Shown here: in pieces, positions 1-7,385 of the stretch
Position numbering within the stretch: position 1 is the first letter of the stretch
Layout: every line of letters starts with the position of its first letter
Source: Flavobacteriales bacterium
GTDB taxonomy: Bacteria > Bacteroidota > Bacteroidia > Flavobacteriales > BACL11
Assembly: GCA_002696275.1 (NCBI GenBank)
Contig: NZRO01000024.1
Location: forward strand, 70,853 to 108,993
DNA: 38,141 nucleotides
Direction: 5' to 3'
Position numbers and translations under genes: made by a program
The notes under the pieces: generated by a model
What the model saw: the letters and a program-made list of their open reading frames with translations, nothing else
Databases searched by the model: none
What the model was told of the DNA's origin: nothing

Positions 1-1208
1 TAGGTAAGGAAATGGAACTTTTTACATTCTCACAAAAAGTAGGACAAGGGTTACCATTATGGTTGCCTAAAGGAGCACAACTCAGAGATAAGTTGGAAAG
101 TTTCCTTAAAAAAGCACAAACTCAAGCAGGTTACTTACCGGTAGTTACTCCACATATTGGCAACAAAGATTTGTATGTATGTTCAGGTCATTATGATAAA
201 TATGGAGAAGACTCTTTCCAACCTATCAAAACTCCTAATGAGGGAGAGGAATTTTTCCTAAAACCTATGAACTGCCCGCACCATTGTGAAATTTACAAAT
301 CCAAACAATATTCTTATCGTGATTTACCAGTTCGTTTTGCAGAGTTTGGTACGGTATACAGATACGAGCAATCTGGAGAATTACATGGTCTTACTCGTGT
401 AAGAGGATTTACTCAAGATGACGCGCACCTTTTCGTACGTCCTGACCAGGTGAAACAGGAATTCATAAATGTTATTGACTTGGTATTGTATGTATTCAAA
501 GCACTTGGATTTGAAGATTTTAAAGCTCAGATTTCTTTAAGAGATCCAGAAAATAAAGCAAAATACATTGGTTCTGATGAAAATTGGAACAAAGCAGAAT
601 CTGCAATTATAGAAGCTGCAAATGCAAAAGGATTAGACACAGTCTTAGAATATGGTGAAGCGGCCTTCTATGGACCTAAACTAGATTTTATGGTTAAAGA
701 TGCTCTATCTAGAGAATGGCAGTTAGGAACTATACAAGTAGATTATAACTTACCAGAGCGTTTTGAACTAGAGTACACTGGCGCAGACAATCTAAAACAC
801 AGACCAGTAATGATACACAGAGCACCATTCGGTTCTATGGAAAGATTTGTTGCAGTTTTGATTGAACATTGTGGTGGTAAATTTCCACTTTGGCTTACTC
901 CAGAACAAGTAGTAATCCTTCCTATTTCTGAAAAATATCACGATTATGCAAATAAAGTATTGCAATTACTAAAAAATTACGATATTTGCGGTCGCATTGA
1001 TGAAAGGTCAGAAAAAACTGGAAGAAAGATTAGAGATGCAGAGGTATCAAAAATACCATACATGATTATAGTCGGAGAAAAAGAACAAGAAGGAGAAACT
1101 ATATCAGTAAGAAAACATGGTGGAGAAGACTTAGGAAAAATGAAAGTTGCGACATTAATTGATACAATAAATAAAGAAATTGACAAGGTAACAAAATTTA
1201 ATAACTAA
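1..1208 (+). CDS. thrS: Threonyl-tRNA synthetase, C-terminal part (5' end outside window)
   Basis: This enzyme charges tRNA-Thr with threonine in the cytoplasm. The reading frame is open to the window edge (codons begin at base 3), and [10 protein letters not shown] matches the start of the class II catalytic domain. The ATG at 12 is therefore internal, and the TGS and editing domains lie upstream of the window. About 402 residues are visible. Motif 2 is seen in [18 protein letters not shown]. The zinc ligands are the Cys of MNCPHH, the His of DDAHLF and the His of [13 protein letters not shown]. The anticodon-binding domain starts near [10 protein letters not shown]. It is the first gene of a thrS-infC-rpmI-rplT cluster. 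The TAA stop at 1206-1208 is in the same frame as infC, which follows almost at once. Confidence 0.97.
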   Translation, partial: GKEMELFTFSQKVGQGLPLWLPKGAQLRDKLESFLKKAQTQAGYLPVVTPHIGNKDLYVCSGHYDKYGEDSFQPIKTPNEGEEFFLKPMNCPHHCEIYKSKQYSYRDLPVRFAEFGTVYRYEQSGELHGLTRVRGFTQDDAHLFVRPDQVKQEFINVIDLVLYVFKALGFEDFKAQISLRDPENKAKYIGSDENWNKAESAIIEAANAKGLDTVLEYGEAAFYGPKLDFMVKDALSREWQLGTIQVDYNLPERFELEYTGADNLKHRPVMIHRAPFGSMERFVAVLIEHCGGKFPLWLTPEQVVILPISEKYHDYANKVLQLLKNYDICGRIDERSEKTGRKIRDAEVSKIPYMIIVGEKEQEGETISVRKHGGEDLGKMKVATLIDTINKEIDKVTKFNN

Positions 1209-1214
1209 AAACAA

Positions 1215-1769
1215 ATAGGTATCGCAAGAAAACAATTCAGAAAAAGAGAAGAAGGTAAAGATCTTCATAAGATAAACGAAAATATTAGAGCTCCATTCGT
1301 TAGAATTGTCGGAGAAAATATAGAATCTAAAATAATATCATTAAAAGAAGCTTTACATAAAGCAAATCAAATGGATTTAGATTTAGTAGAAATTTCTCCA
1401 AAAGCAGAACCACCGGTTTGTAAGTTAATAGATTATAAAAAGTTCATATACGACCAAAAAAAGAAACAAAAAGCCATTAAGGCAAAAACGGTAAAGGTTG
1501 TAGTTAAAGAATTAAGGTTCGGACCTAATACTGGTGAACATGATTTTAATTTTAAATTAAAACATGCCATTAGTTTTTTAGAAGACGGATTTAAAGTAAA
1601 AGCATTTGTGTTCTTCAAAGGTAGAACTATTATCTTTAAAGAACAAGGTGAAATTTTACTTTTAAAATTAGCTCAGGCATTAGAAAAGTATGGAGTTATT
1701 GAAAACATGCCTAAGTTAGAAGGAAAAAAGATGATTATGATGGTTGCACCAAAAAAGAGAAATAAATAA
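1215..1769 (+). CDS. infC: Translation initiation factor IF-3, probable non-AUG start
   Basis: IF-3 binds the 30S subunit, keeps subunits apart and proofreads start codon and initiator tRNA. The C-terminal domain is clear (VKVVVKELRFGPNTGEHDFN; LEGKKMIMMVAPKK). The first ATG, at 1371, would remove the N-terminal domain. The frame upstream of it encodes a normal IF-3 N-terminus, including LHKINENIRAPFVRIVGEN, and is open back to the thrS stop at 1206-1208. Only AAA, CAA, ATA (1215), GGT and ATC (1221) precede the conserved sequence, so the start must be near-cognate. I chose ATA at 1215, which gives 184 aa; ATC at 1221 is an equal alternative. Non-AUG infC starts are known to allow autoregulation by IF-3 in enterobacteria. 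The use of one here is inferred from the reading frame. Confidence 0.93.
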   Translation: MGIARKQFRKREEGKDLHKINENIRAPFVRIVGENIESKIISLKEALHKANQMDLDLVEISPKAEPPVCKLIDYKKFIYDQKKKQKAIKAKTVKVVVKELRFGPNTGEHDFNFKLKHAISFLEDGFKVKAFVFFKGRTIIFKEQGEILLLKLAQALEKYGVIENMPKLEGKKMIMMVAPKKRNK

Positions 1770-1781
1770 AATTAACATAAA

Positions 1782-1976
1782 ATGCCAAAAATGAAAACAA
1801 AAGCGGGAGCTAAAAAAAGGTTCAAGCTTACAGGGTCGGGGAAACTTAAAAGAAAACATGCTTTTAAAAGTCACATCCTAACTAAAAAAGGTACGAAACA
1901 AAAAAGAAACCTAACAAAAACTGGATTAGTTCACGAAGCAGATATGAATAACATCAAACATCAGTTAGGAATTTAA
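1782..1976 (+). CDS. rpmI: 50S ribosomal protein L35
   Basis: This is a small basic protein of the large ribosomal subunit, 64 aa, the normal length for L35. The typical start [15 protein letters not shown] and the Lys/Arg-rich segment [13 protein letters not shown] are both present. It begins 12 nt after infC and is followed by rplT, the usual infC-rpmI-rplT order. The start context is A-rich with no Shine-Dalgarno sequence, as expected in Bacteroidota. Confidence 0.97.
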   Translation: MPKMKTKAGAKKRFKLTGSGKLKRKHAFKSHILTKKGTKQKRNLTKTGLVHEADMNNIKHQLGI

Positions 1977-2000
1977 TATAAATAACTAGGTCATTAACCA

Positions 2001-2043
2001 GGTAATTAGTTTTAAGCGCTAAATTTCTAAGCCACTAATTACC
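2001..2043 (+). promoter_or_regulatory. Perfect inverted repeat in the rpmI-rplT intergenic region
   Basis: GGTAATTAGT (2001-2010) and ACTAATTACC (2034-2043) are perfect 10-bp inverted copies around a 23-nt loop that holds the palindrome AGCGCT. They end 16 nt before the rplT start. A competing pairing is possible between AACTA (1984-1988) and TAGTT (2007-2011), which would use part of the same arm. No T-run follows, so it is not a simple terminator. L20 represses its own operon through mRNA structures in other phyla. That this repeat is an L20 control element is an inference. Confidence 0.5.
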
Positions 2044-2059
2044 AAAAAAAAGGAAAAAA

Positions 2060-2404
2060 ATGCCAAGATCGGTAAACTCAGTAGCAGCAAAAGCTAAAAG
2101 AAAAAAAATAATTAAAGCTGCCAAAGGATACTTTGGAAGAAGAAAAAATGTTCATACAGTAGCTAAAAATGCTGTAGAAAAAGGAATGCAATATGCATAC
2201 CGTGACAGAAAAAACAAAAAGAGAACATTCAGAGCACTATGGATTCAAAGAATTAACGCTGGTGCTAGATTACACGGAATGTCTTATTCTCAATTAATGG
2301 GTAAAATTCACGCAAACGGAATTGAATTAAATAGAAAAGTTCTCGCTGATTTAGCTATGAATCACCCGGAAGCTTTTAAAGAAATTATTGATAAAGTAAA
2401 GTAA
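2060..2404 (+). CDS. rplT: 50S ribosomal protein L20
   Basis: L20 binds 23S rRNA early in large-subunit assembly and in several bacteria also represses its own operon. The protein is 114 aa, the usual length. The sequence [20 protein letters not shown], the segment [10 protein letters not shown] and the block [20 protein letters not shown] are diagnostic. An AAGGA-like stretch lies a few nt before the ATG. It is preceded by an 83-nt intergenic region with a 10-bp inverted repeat and followed 32 nt later by an unrecognised gene. Confidence 0.98.
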   Translation: MPRSVNSVAAKAKRKKIIKAAKGYFGRRKNVHTVAKNAVEKGMQYAYRDRKNKKRTFRALWIQRINAGARLHGMSYSQLMGKIHANGIELNRKVLADLAMNHPEAFKEIIDKVK

Positions 2405-2436
2405 GATACAATATTATTAATTAAAGAAAAATAAAA

Positions 2437-3006
2437 ATGAAATTTGACATAATCACTCAACAGGGATATTCGCAAAAACCCAATATATTTGGAAATGTTG
2501 TTCCTTTATTTATTTTAGGAGAAATTGATGGCTTTAATCCTGAGAAATTAGAAAAGATGAGAAGAAAATGTCATAAAACAATATATAGGGGTGAATTTGG
2601 AGATAATTGGGATGATAAAAATAATAATTTTCGAATTTTAGATGAAGAAAAATCAGATTATTATCATGAAATGAAAGAGATCGAAACTAGATCTTATGAA
2701 GACAAGTTACGATTTCGTACTTTTATTAATTATGAGCCAGATAGTGGTAAGTTAAAGAAAAAGATAAGACAAAATACCATTTATTTGAATGATGATGAAG
2801 ATTTAACCACTGATCTTGTTTACAATGGAGGATTCTTTAGATGTGATATAAACATGAAAGATATAGACACAAAATTTTCAAAAGAAGAGACTAATCTGAT
2901 TGAATTACATCTACATAATGAAGCTGACAATATTTTAAAATCTATACTTGAGAATAAGGAAGAGTTAAATAGCCAAATTATGAAAAATATAATCTTAATT
3001 AAATAA
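2437..3006 (+). CDS. Hypothetical protein downstream of rplT
   Basis: I do not recognise this 189-aa protein. It has no signal peptide or membrane segment and is rich in charged residues and Asn/Asp, so it is probably cytoplasmic. A mildly hydrophobic start (PNIFGNVVPLFILGEIDGF) is followed by a Lys/Arg/Asp-rich middle with several Tyr and a helical-looking end. It starts 32 nt after rplT with no recognisable terminator between, so it may be transcribed with the ribosomal-protein operon. Codon use and AT content look like the neighbours. It converges with the YqeY-like gene across a 92-nt gap in which I see no clear hairpin. Confidence 0.7.
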   Translation: MKFDIITQQGYSQKPNIFGNVVPLFILGEIDGFNPEKLEKMRRKCHKTIYRGEFGDNWDDKNNNFRILDEEKSDYYHEMKEIETRSYEDKLRFRTFINYEPDSGKLKKKIRQNTIYLNDDEDLTTDLVYNGGFFRCDINMKDIDTKFSKEETNLIELHLHNEADNILKSILENKEELNSQIMKNIILIK

Positions 3007-3098
3007 GAGAGATATTAGAATAATAACCCACAGTAGTACAAAACATTAAGATTACTATTAACTACTATTTATTCCTTTATTGTTCTATTTAATATTAA

Positions 3099-3545
3099 TT
3101 AAGACAATTCCTCTAGAACTAATTGTGAAATTAACTTTCCATCTGCTTTTCCATTTAGACTTGTAGTAAGAACTCCCATACATTTCCCCATATCTGCCGG
3201 TGTAGTTGCTCCTAATTTTTCTATAACCTCTTTTACAACTTTTCTTAATTCATCTTCACTCATTTGTTCAGGTAAATAAACTTCCAAGTATTCCATCTGA
3301 GAAATTTCATCCTTTGCTAAATCTTCTCTTCCTTGCTCTGTAAAAATTGAAGCAGATTCTTTCCTTTGTTTAACCAATTTCATAATAATTTTTTCAGCGA
3401 CATCATCATCTACTGAATCAGAACCATCCTTAGCCATTTCTACGATAAATGCAGATTTTACAGCCCTTAATGCTGCTAATTTTTCTTTCTCTTTAGCAAA
3501 CATTGCTTTTTTAATATGTTCGTTTATTGTATTTTGTAAACTCAT
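3099..3545 (-). CDS. GatB/YqeY domain protein
   Basis: This 148-aa cytoplasmic protein belongs to the YqeY family, which resembles the tail domain of the GatB amidotransferase subunit. The family is linked to tRNA-dependent amidation by similarity only. Visible family features are the N-terminal helix with KEKEKLAALRAVKSA, the segment KQRKESASIFTEQGREDLA, the motif EYLPEQMSEDEL, and the C-terminal MGKCMGVLTTSLNGKADG. The start is immediately after the stop of the TPR lipoprotein gene with no gap. Together with recA upstream this makes a three-gene run, probably one transcript. Confidence 0.9.
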   Translation of the reverse strand: MSLQNTINEHIKKAMFAKEKEKLAALRAVKSAFIVEMAKDGSDSVDDDVAEKIIMKLVKQRKESASIFTEQGREDLAKDEISQMEYLEVYLPEQMSEDELRKVVKEVIEKLGATTPADMGKCMGVLTTSLNGKADGKLISQLVLEELS

Positions 3546-4616
3546 TTATTTATATTTTTCATTATCTGAAAGTAATTTTTCTAATCTAGTTGTAGCTTCC
3601 TCAAAATCTGGGGAAACTTGCAAAGTTTTTCTATAATATTCTTCCGCATTTCTTACATCTCCTAAAGATTGATAACAAATTCCCATGTTAAACAAAGCTA
3701 AATCATGATTCGGATTTACTCGTAATATCTCAATCAAATAATTATTCAAAGCATTCTTATAATCCTTTAAATCCTGCATAAACATCTGAGCAAGATTATA
3801 ATTCGCATTTATATAAGACTGATCTTTAATTCCAAATTCTATAATCTTATGATAAGCATCTTGAGATTTAGAAAGTTCTCCATTCATATGATAAGAAAGA
3901 CCTAAATTATACCAAGCTAATCTATTTTCCGAATTTATATTTAATACTTCCTTATAAAACTTGATAGAAGAAGAATCTTGCATGGACAAATACAAATTTC
4001 CTAATTGCAAATATGCTTCCTCATTATTTGGATTCAGTTCTATGGATTTATTAAAACAATTTATAGCTTCCTTTAGTCTATCTTTTTCAGAATAAGCGTA
4101 TCCAAGCAAAATAAATGTATGTGAATTTGTTGCGTCTACTCTAATTGACTCTTCTAATAATTGAACAGATGTATTTAATAAATCAATATTTGTTTTGTCT
4201 ACCATTCCTCTGTGCATAAATATTTCACCTGCATTTTTATACGACAACGCAAGATTATATCCATATTTAACAGAAGTATAGAAATGTTTTGAAGCCCTTT
4301 TTAAAGACTCTTCACTTCCATCACCTCTTTTTGCAAGTTCTAACAACACATTTCCTAGTAAGAAATGTGTTTCTCCCTTAGTTGTGTCCAAAGAATGAGC
4401 AAAATTTAAGTCTTTTAGAGCTTCTTTATATCTGTTTTTTTCTAAATTAATTTTTGCCCTTTTTACATACAGAGCGTCATTTGTAATATCATTATCAATC
4501 TGACTAGAAATTATAATCATAGGATCTTCAATCTGAATTGATTTCTCAGAATCCTTATTTTCTACAGATACACACGAAAACAGAAAAAATAACGACAAAA
4601 AAGGATAGAATCTCAT
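3546..4616 (-). CDS. TPR-repeat lipoprotein
   Basis: This 356-aa protein begins [17 protein letters not shown]. The hydrophobic segment ends in a lipobox (LFSC), so it is predicted to be lipidated at Cys15 and exported. The rest is tandem tetratricopeptide repeats, seen as recurring patterns such as ALKDLNFAHSLDTTKGETHF, AINCFNKSIELNPNNEEAYL and AEEYYRKTLQVSPDFEEA, about eight units in all. TPRs form protein-protein interaction scaffolds; the partner is unknown. The ATG overlaps the recA stop (TAATG), which implies translational coupling. Pairing a surface lipoprotein with recA does not by itself suggest a repair role. Confidence 0.88.
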   Translation of the reverse strand: MRFYPFLSLFFLFSCVSVENKDSEKSIQIEDPMIIISSQIDNDITNDALYVKRAKINLEKNRYKEALKDLNFAHSLDTTKGETHFLLGNVLLELAKRGDGSEESLKRASKHFYTSVKYGYNLALSYKNAGEIFMHRGMVDKTNIDLLNTSVQLLEESIRVDATNSHTFILLGYAYSEKDRLKEAINCFNKSIELNPNNEEAYLQLGNLYLSMQDSSSIKFYKEVLNINSENRLAWYNLGLSYHMNGELSKSQDAYHKIIEFGIKDQSYINANYNLAQMFMQDLKDYKNALNNYLIEILRVNPNHDLALFNMGICYQSLGDVRNAEEYYRKTLQVSPDFEEATTRLEKLLSDNEKYK

Positions 4617-5617
4617 TATTCAGGATTAGATGCTTCTTTAATCCTTAATTCTAATTCAGACATTAACTCTGGATTATCCTCTAACATAGTTTTAACAGCA
4701 TCTCTTCCTTGGCCCAATTTAGTTTCTCCATAGGAAAACCATGAGCCACTCTTTTTAACTAGTCCAGATTCAACGGCCATATCTAACACCTCACCACTTC
4801 TAGAAATACCATTTCCAAACATTATATCAAATTCAACCTTTTTAAATGGAGGAGCCACTTTATTCTTCACGACCTTTACTCTAGTTCTGTTCCCAATAAC
4901 TTCATCACCATTTTTTATAGCTCCTATCCTTCTAATATCAAGACGCACAGAAGAATAAAATTTAAGAGCGTTGCCTCCGGTTGTAGTTTCGGGAGATCCA
5001 AACATTACACCAATCTTCATTCTTAATTGATTAATAAATATTAGAGTACATCCTGTTTTATTTATGGTAGCAGTTAACTTTCTAAGAGCTTGAGACATTA
5101 ATCTAGCGTGAAGCCCCATTTTACTGTCTCCCATTTCTCCTTCAATCTCAGACTTAGGAGTTAAAGCTGCAACAGAATCTACAATAACTAAATCTACTGC
5201 TCCTGAACTGATTAAATGATCTGCGATTTCTAGTGCTTGTTCACCATTATCAGGTTGAGAAATAAGTAAATCATCTATATTTACATCTAAACTTGCCGCA
5301 TATCCAGCATCAAAAGCATGTTCAGCATCTATAAAAGCGGCAATTCCTCCTTGTTTTTGAACTTCTGCAATTGCATGTATAGTCAAAGTTGTCTTTCCAG
5401 AAGATTCTGGACCATAAATCTCAATCACTCTACCTCTGGGATACCCTCCTACTCCTAAAATTGAATCAAGACCTACTGATCCTGTTGGAATAGATTCTAT
5501 ATCTTCTACGACTTTATCTCCTAACTTCATAACTACACCCTTTCCATATGATTTTTCTAACTTTCCTAAAGTTAGCTCCAAAGCCTTCAATTTAGCTGTC
5601 TTTTCTTTTTCACTCAT
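4616..5617 (-). CDS. recA: Recombinase RecA
   Basis: RecA forms filaments on single-stranded DNA, drives strand exchange and, where an SOS system exists, stimulates LexA self-cleavage. The protein is 333 aa, slightly shorter than E. coli RecA because of a short acidic tail. Walker A is GPESSGKTT (residues 69-77, Lys75) and Walker B is [12 protein letters not shown]. The L1/L2 regions appear as MSQALRKLT and [20 protein letters not shown]. It begins a run with the TPR lipoprotein (overlapping TAATG) and the YqeY-like gene. The upstream 78 nt holds no recognisable LexA box or promoter. Confidence 0.98.
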   Translation of the reverse strand: MSEKEKTAKLKALELTLGKLEKSYGKGVVMKLGDKVVEDIESIPTGSVGLDSILGVGGYPRGRVIEIYGPESSGKTTLTIHAIAEVQKQGGIAAFIDAEHAFDAGYAASLDVNIDDLLISQPDNGEQALEIADHLISSGAVDLVIVDSVAALTPKSEIEGEMGDSKMGLHARLMSQALRKLTATINKTGCTLIFINQLRMKIGVMFGSPETTTGGNALKFYSSVRLDIRRIGAIKNGDEVIGNRTRVKVVKNKVAPPFKKVEFDIMFGNGISRSGEVLDMAVESGLVKKSGSWFSYGETKLGQGRDAVKTMLEDNPELMSELELRIKEASNPE

Positions 5618-5695
5618 AATAATTTAATTTAATGCAAAAAAGAGAAAATATCTATCAAAATAAAAGAAAAGCAGCTTCTATTTATTAACAGAATT

Positions 5696-6343
5696 TTATT
5701 TCTTCAATTTCTGTTTTTTAAAGGATTTACAGAAGTTTGTTATACCACATTTTTCGCATTCTGCTCTTCTAGCCTTACACACATATCTTCCATGTAAAAT
5801 TAACCAATGATGCGCAATATTTAGTTTTTCCTTAGGAAATAATTTAAGTAATTGCATCTCTGATTGCAATGGATTTTTTGCATTAGAAGTTAAACCTATC
5901 CTATTCGCAACTCTAAACACATGAGTATCTACTGGCATTGCTGGTATATCAAAATAAACAGAACCAACTACATTTGCTGTTTTTCTACCAACTCCAGGTA
6001 GTTTTTGCAACTCATCTATACTTGATGGTATCTTAGAATTATAGTCTTTAACCAACATTTTTGCCAAACCAGAAAGATGTTTTGCTTTGTTTCTGGGATA
6101 GCTACAACTCTTAATCAATTGAAATATAAAATCTACTGATACCTCTGACATTATTTCGGGAGTAGGTAATTTCTCAAACAATCTTGGAGTAATCATATTG
6201 ATTCTTTTATCTGTACATTGAGCAGAAAGAACTACAGCTACTGTTAGTTCAAATGCATTTGTGTAGTTTAATTCTGTTTTTGCCTCAGGCAGATGATTAG
6301 AAAAATAATCAATAAACAAATTTACTCTTTCTTGTTTTTTCAT
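5696..6343 (-). CDS. nth: Endonuclease III (DNA glycosylase / AP lyase)
   Basis: This enzyme removes oxidised pyrimidines from DNA and cleaves the abasic site during base excision repair. It is 215 aa, as in E. coli (211). The helix-hairpin-helix with the catalytic Lys is LQKLPGVGRKTANVV, and the catalytic Asp is in VDTHVFRVANR. The 4Fe-4S cluster spacing C-x6-C-x2-C-x5-C is intact near the C-terminus, starting at CKARRAECEKC. It lies downstream of the small ORF and its terminator, so it probably has its own promoter. The T-rich segment just before its ATG belongs to that terminator. Confidence 0.96.
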   Translation of the reverse strand: MKKQERVNLFIDYFSNHLPEAKTELNYTNAFELTVAVVLSAQCTDKRINMITPRLFEKLPTPEIMSEVSVDFIFQLIKSCSYPRNKAKHLSGLAKMLVKDYNSKIPSSIDELQKLPGVGRKTANVVGSVYFDIPAMPVDTHVFRVANRIGLTSNAKNPLQSEMQLLKLFPKEKLNIAHHWLILHGRYVCKARRAECEKCGITNFCKSFKKQKLKK

Positions 6344-6348
6344 TTTAC

Positions 6349-6388
6349 AAAAATAAAAAAAGGCCGAACAAAATAAATTGTTCGACCT
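6349..6388 (-). terminator. Rho-independent terminator after the 56-aa ORF
   Basis: On the minus strand an 11-bp stem (one G-U wobble) with a 6-nt loop is formed by 6378-6388 and 6361-6371, followed by a T-rich run (TTTTTTTATTTTTG). It lies 22 nt after the stop of the 56-aa ORF and just before nth. It should end transcription coming from the sigma factor and small ORF. Confidence 0.85.
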
Positions 6389-6410
6389 ATAAATAAAAAA
6401 CCAAAACCAC

Positions 6411-6581
6411 TTAGTTATTTATCATTAAAACATCACCAACTGCGCGAGTTTTAATACATTGTACAGAATTGGAATAAGAGAGAATTGTTTTAATTGTACA
6501 CTCTTTAACCTTAAATCTGTTTTTTGTTTTTACTTGGGAATTCTTTTCCAACAAGTAAGAAAGAGTAGAGACTTGTTTCAT
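6411..6581 (-). CDS. Small ORF, 56 aa, between sigma factor and nth
   Basis: An ATG at 6581 opens 56 codons to a TAA at 6411. The peptide starts MKQVSTLSYLLEKNSQVKTK and ends VGDVLMINN; it is basic, with Cys at residues 28 and 42, and has no signal peptide or membrane segment. The segment FKVKECTIKTILSYSNSVQ looks like a compact helix. Support for its being a gene is positional. It fills most of the 299-nt space, lies 61 nt downstream of the sigma factor on the same strand, has an A-rich start context, and is followed 22 nt later by a good terminator. I cannot assign a function. It could regulate or accompany the sigma factor, but that is a guess. Confidence 0.6.
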   Translation of the reverse strand: MKQVSTLSYLLEKNSQVKTKNRFKVKECTIKTILSYSNSVQCIKTRAVGDVLMINN

Positions 6582-6642
6582 ATAGTATATTTATGTTAAT
6601 ATACTTAGATAACGAATCTTTACAAACTATATTGTTTAATAT

Positions 6643-7230
6643 TTAATCTATTTGCAATTGTATACTATGCTTATCTACTAACTTTCTTAAATTAAGAATT
6701 GCATATCTCATTCTTCCTAATGCTGTATTGATACTTACATCAGTAATTTCAGATATCTCTTTAAAACTAAGATCTTTATAATACCGCATTTTTAATACTG
6801 CTCTTTGGTCATCCGGAAGTTCTTCAATAAGCATCCTTATATCAGAGTTGATTTGACTTTTAATCATTTCATCTTCCGCATTATTTTCCTTATCAGAGAT
6901 AATATCAAAAATATCAAAATTATCTGTAGGAGCGATACTTCTCGTTTTCTTTTGCCTTCTAAAATAATCAATTACTAGGTTATGAGCAATTCTCATTACC
7001 CAAGGAACAAACTTTCCCTCTTCATTATATTTTCCCATTTTTAAAGAATTAATAACTTTAATAAATGTATCTTGAAATACATCATGAGCAATATTATAAT
7101 TTTTAATCTTGGAAAGAATAAAAGCGAAAACCTTATCTTTATGTTTTCTAATTAACAGTTCAAATGCAGATTCATCTCCATTTAAGTATGATCTTACAAG
7201 AATTTGATCAGATTGATTAACAGACATCAT
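6643..7230 (-). CDS. RNA polymerase ECF-type sigma-70 factor
   Basis: This 195-aa sigma factor contains region 2 (about residues 25-95: KDKVFAFILSKIKNYNIAHDV then FQDTFIKV and WVMRIAHNLVIDYFRRQKK) and region 4 (about residues 130-185: ELPDDQRAVLKMRYYKDLSF, ISEITDVSINTALGRMRYA). Regions 1 and 3 are missing, as in ECF sigmas. No anti-sigma gene with membrane segments is adjacent, so it may be constitutively active or controlled in another way. It starts at tandem ATGs; I used the first. A good Bacteroidota promoter lies about 87-118 nt upstream. It is divergent from uvrA, and the 56-aa ORF follows it. Confidence 0.93.
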   Translation of the reverse strand: MMSVNQSDQILVRSYLNGDESAFELLIRKHKDKVFAFILSKIKNYNIAHDVFQDTFIKVINSLKMGKYNEEGKFVPWVMRIAHNLVIDYFRRQKKTRSIAPTDNFDIFDIISDKENNAEDEMIKSQINSDIRMLIEELPDDQRAVLKMRYYKDLSFKEISEITDVSINTALGRMRYAILNLRKLVDKHSIQLQID

Positions 7231-7316
7231 TTTACTTAATTTTAATTAATAAATATTTTAAAGTAAAATTTCGTCTATAAAGTTAATTTTTATTTAATAC
7301 TGTTGTTAATACGATA

Positions 7317-7348
7317 CAAATATAGTTAATGTTTCTATTTTATACAAA
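7317..7348 (-). promoter_or_regulatory. Bacteroidota-type promoter of the sigma factor gene
   Basis: On the minus strand a -33 element TTTG (7348-7345) is followed after exactly 20 nt by a -7 element TATATTTG (7324-7317), matching the TTTG-N19-21-TAnnTTTG consensus. Transcription would start near 7310, giving a leader of about 80 nt before the ATG at 7230. Confidence 0.75.
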
Positions 7349-7358
7349 TCTTATTGAT

Positions 7359-7366
7359 TAAATTTG
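7359..7366 (+). promoter_or_regulatory. -7 element for uvrA
   Basis: TAAATTTG fits the Bacteroidota -7 consensus TAnnTTTG and would place the start of transcription about a dozen nt before the uvrA ATG at 7386. I see no good TTTG at the -33 position. The element overlaps the region upstream of the divergent sigma factor promoter. Confidence 0.55.
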
Positions 7367-7385
7367 CAAAATTCAGATATAAGGA

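Noticed and set aside
1371-1769. infC starting at the ATG at 1371
   Set aside because: It would lose the conserved N-terminal IF-3 domain encoded in frame upstream.
3007-3098. Terminator between the 189-aa gene and the YqeY-like gene
   Set aside because: Only weak AT-rich pairings are visible; no stem with GC content and T-run.
5618-5695. LexA-type operator before recA
   Set aside because: No convincing inverted repeat of a known LexA box type is present in the 78 nt.
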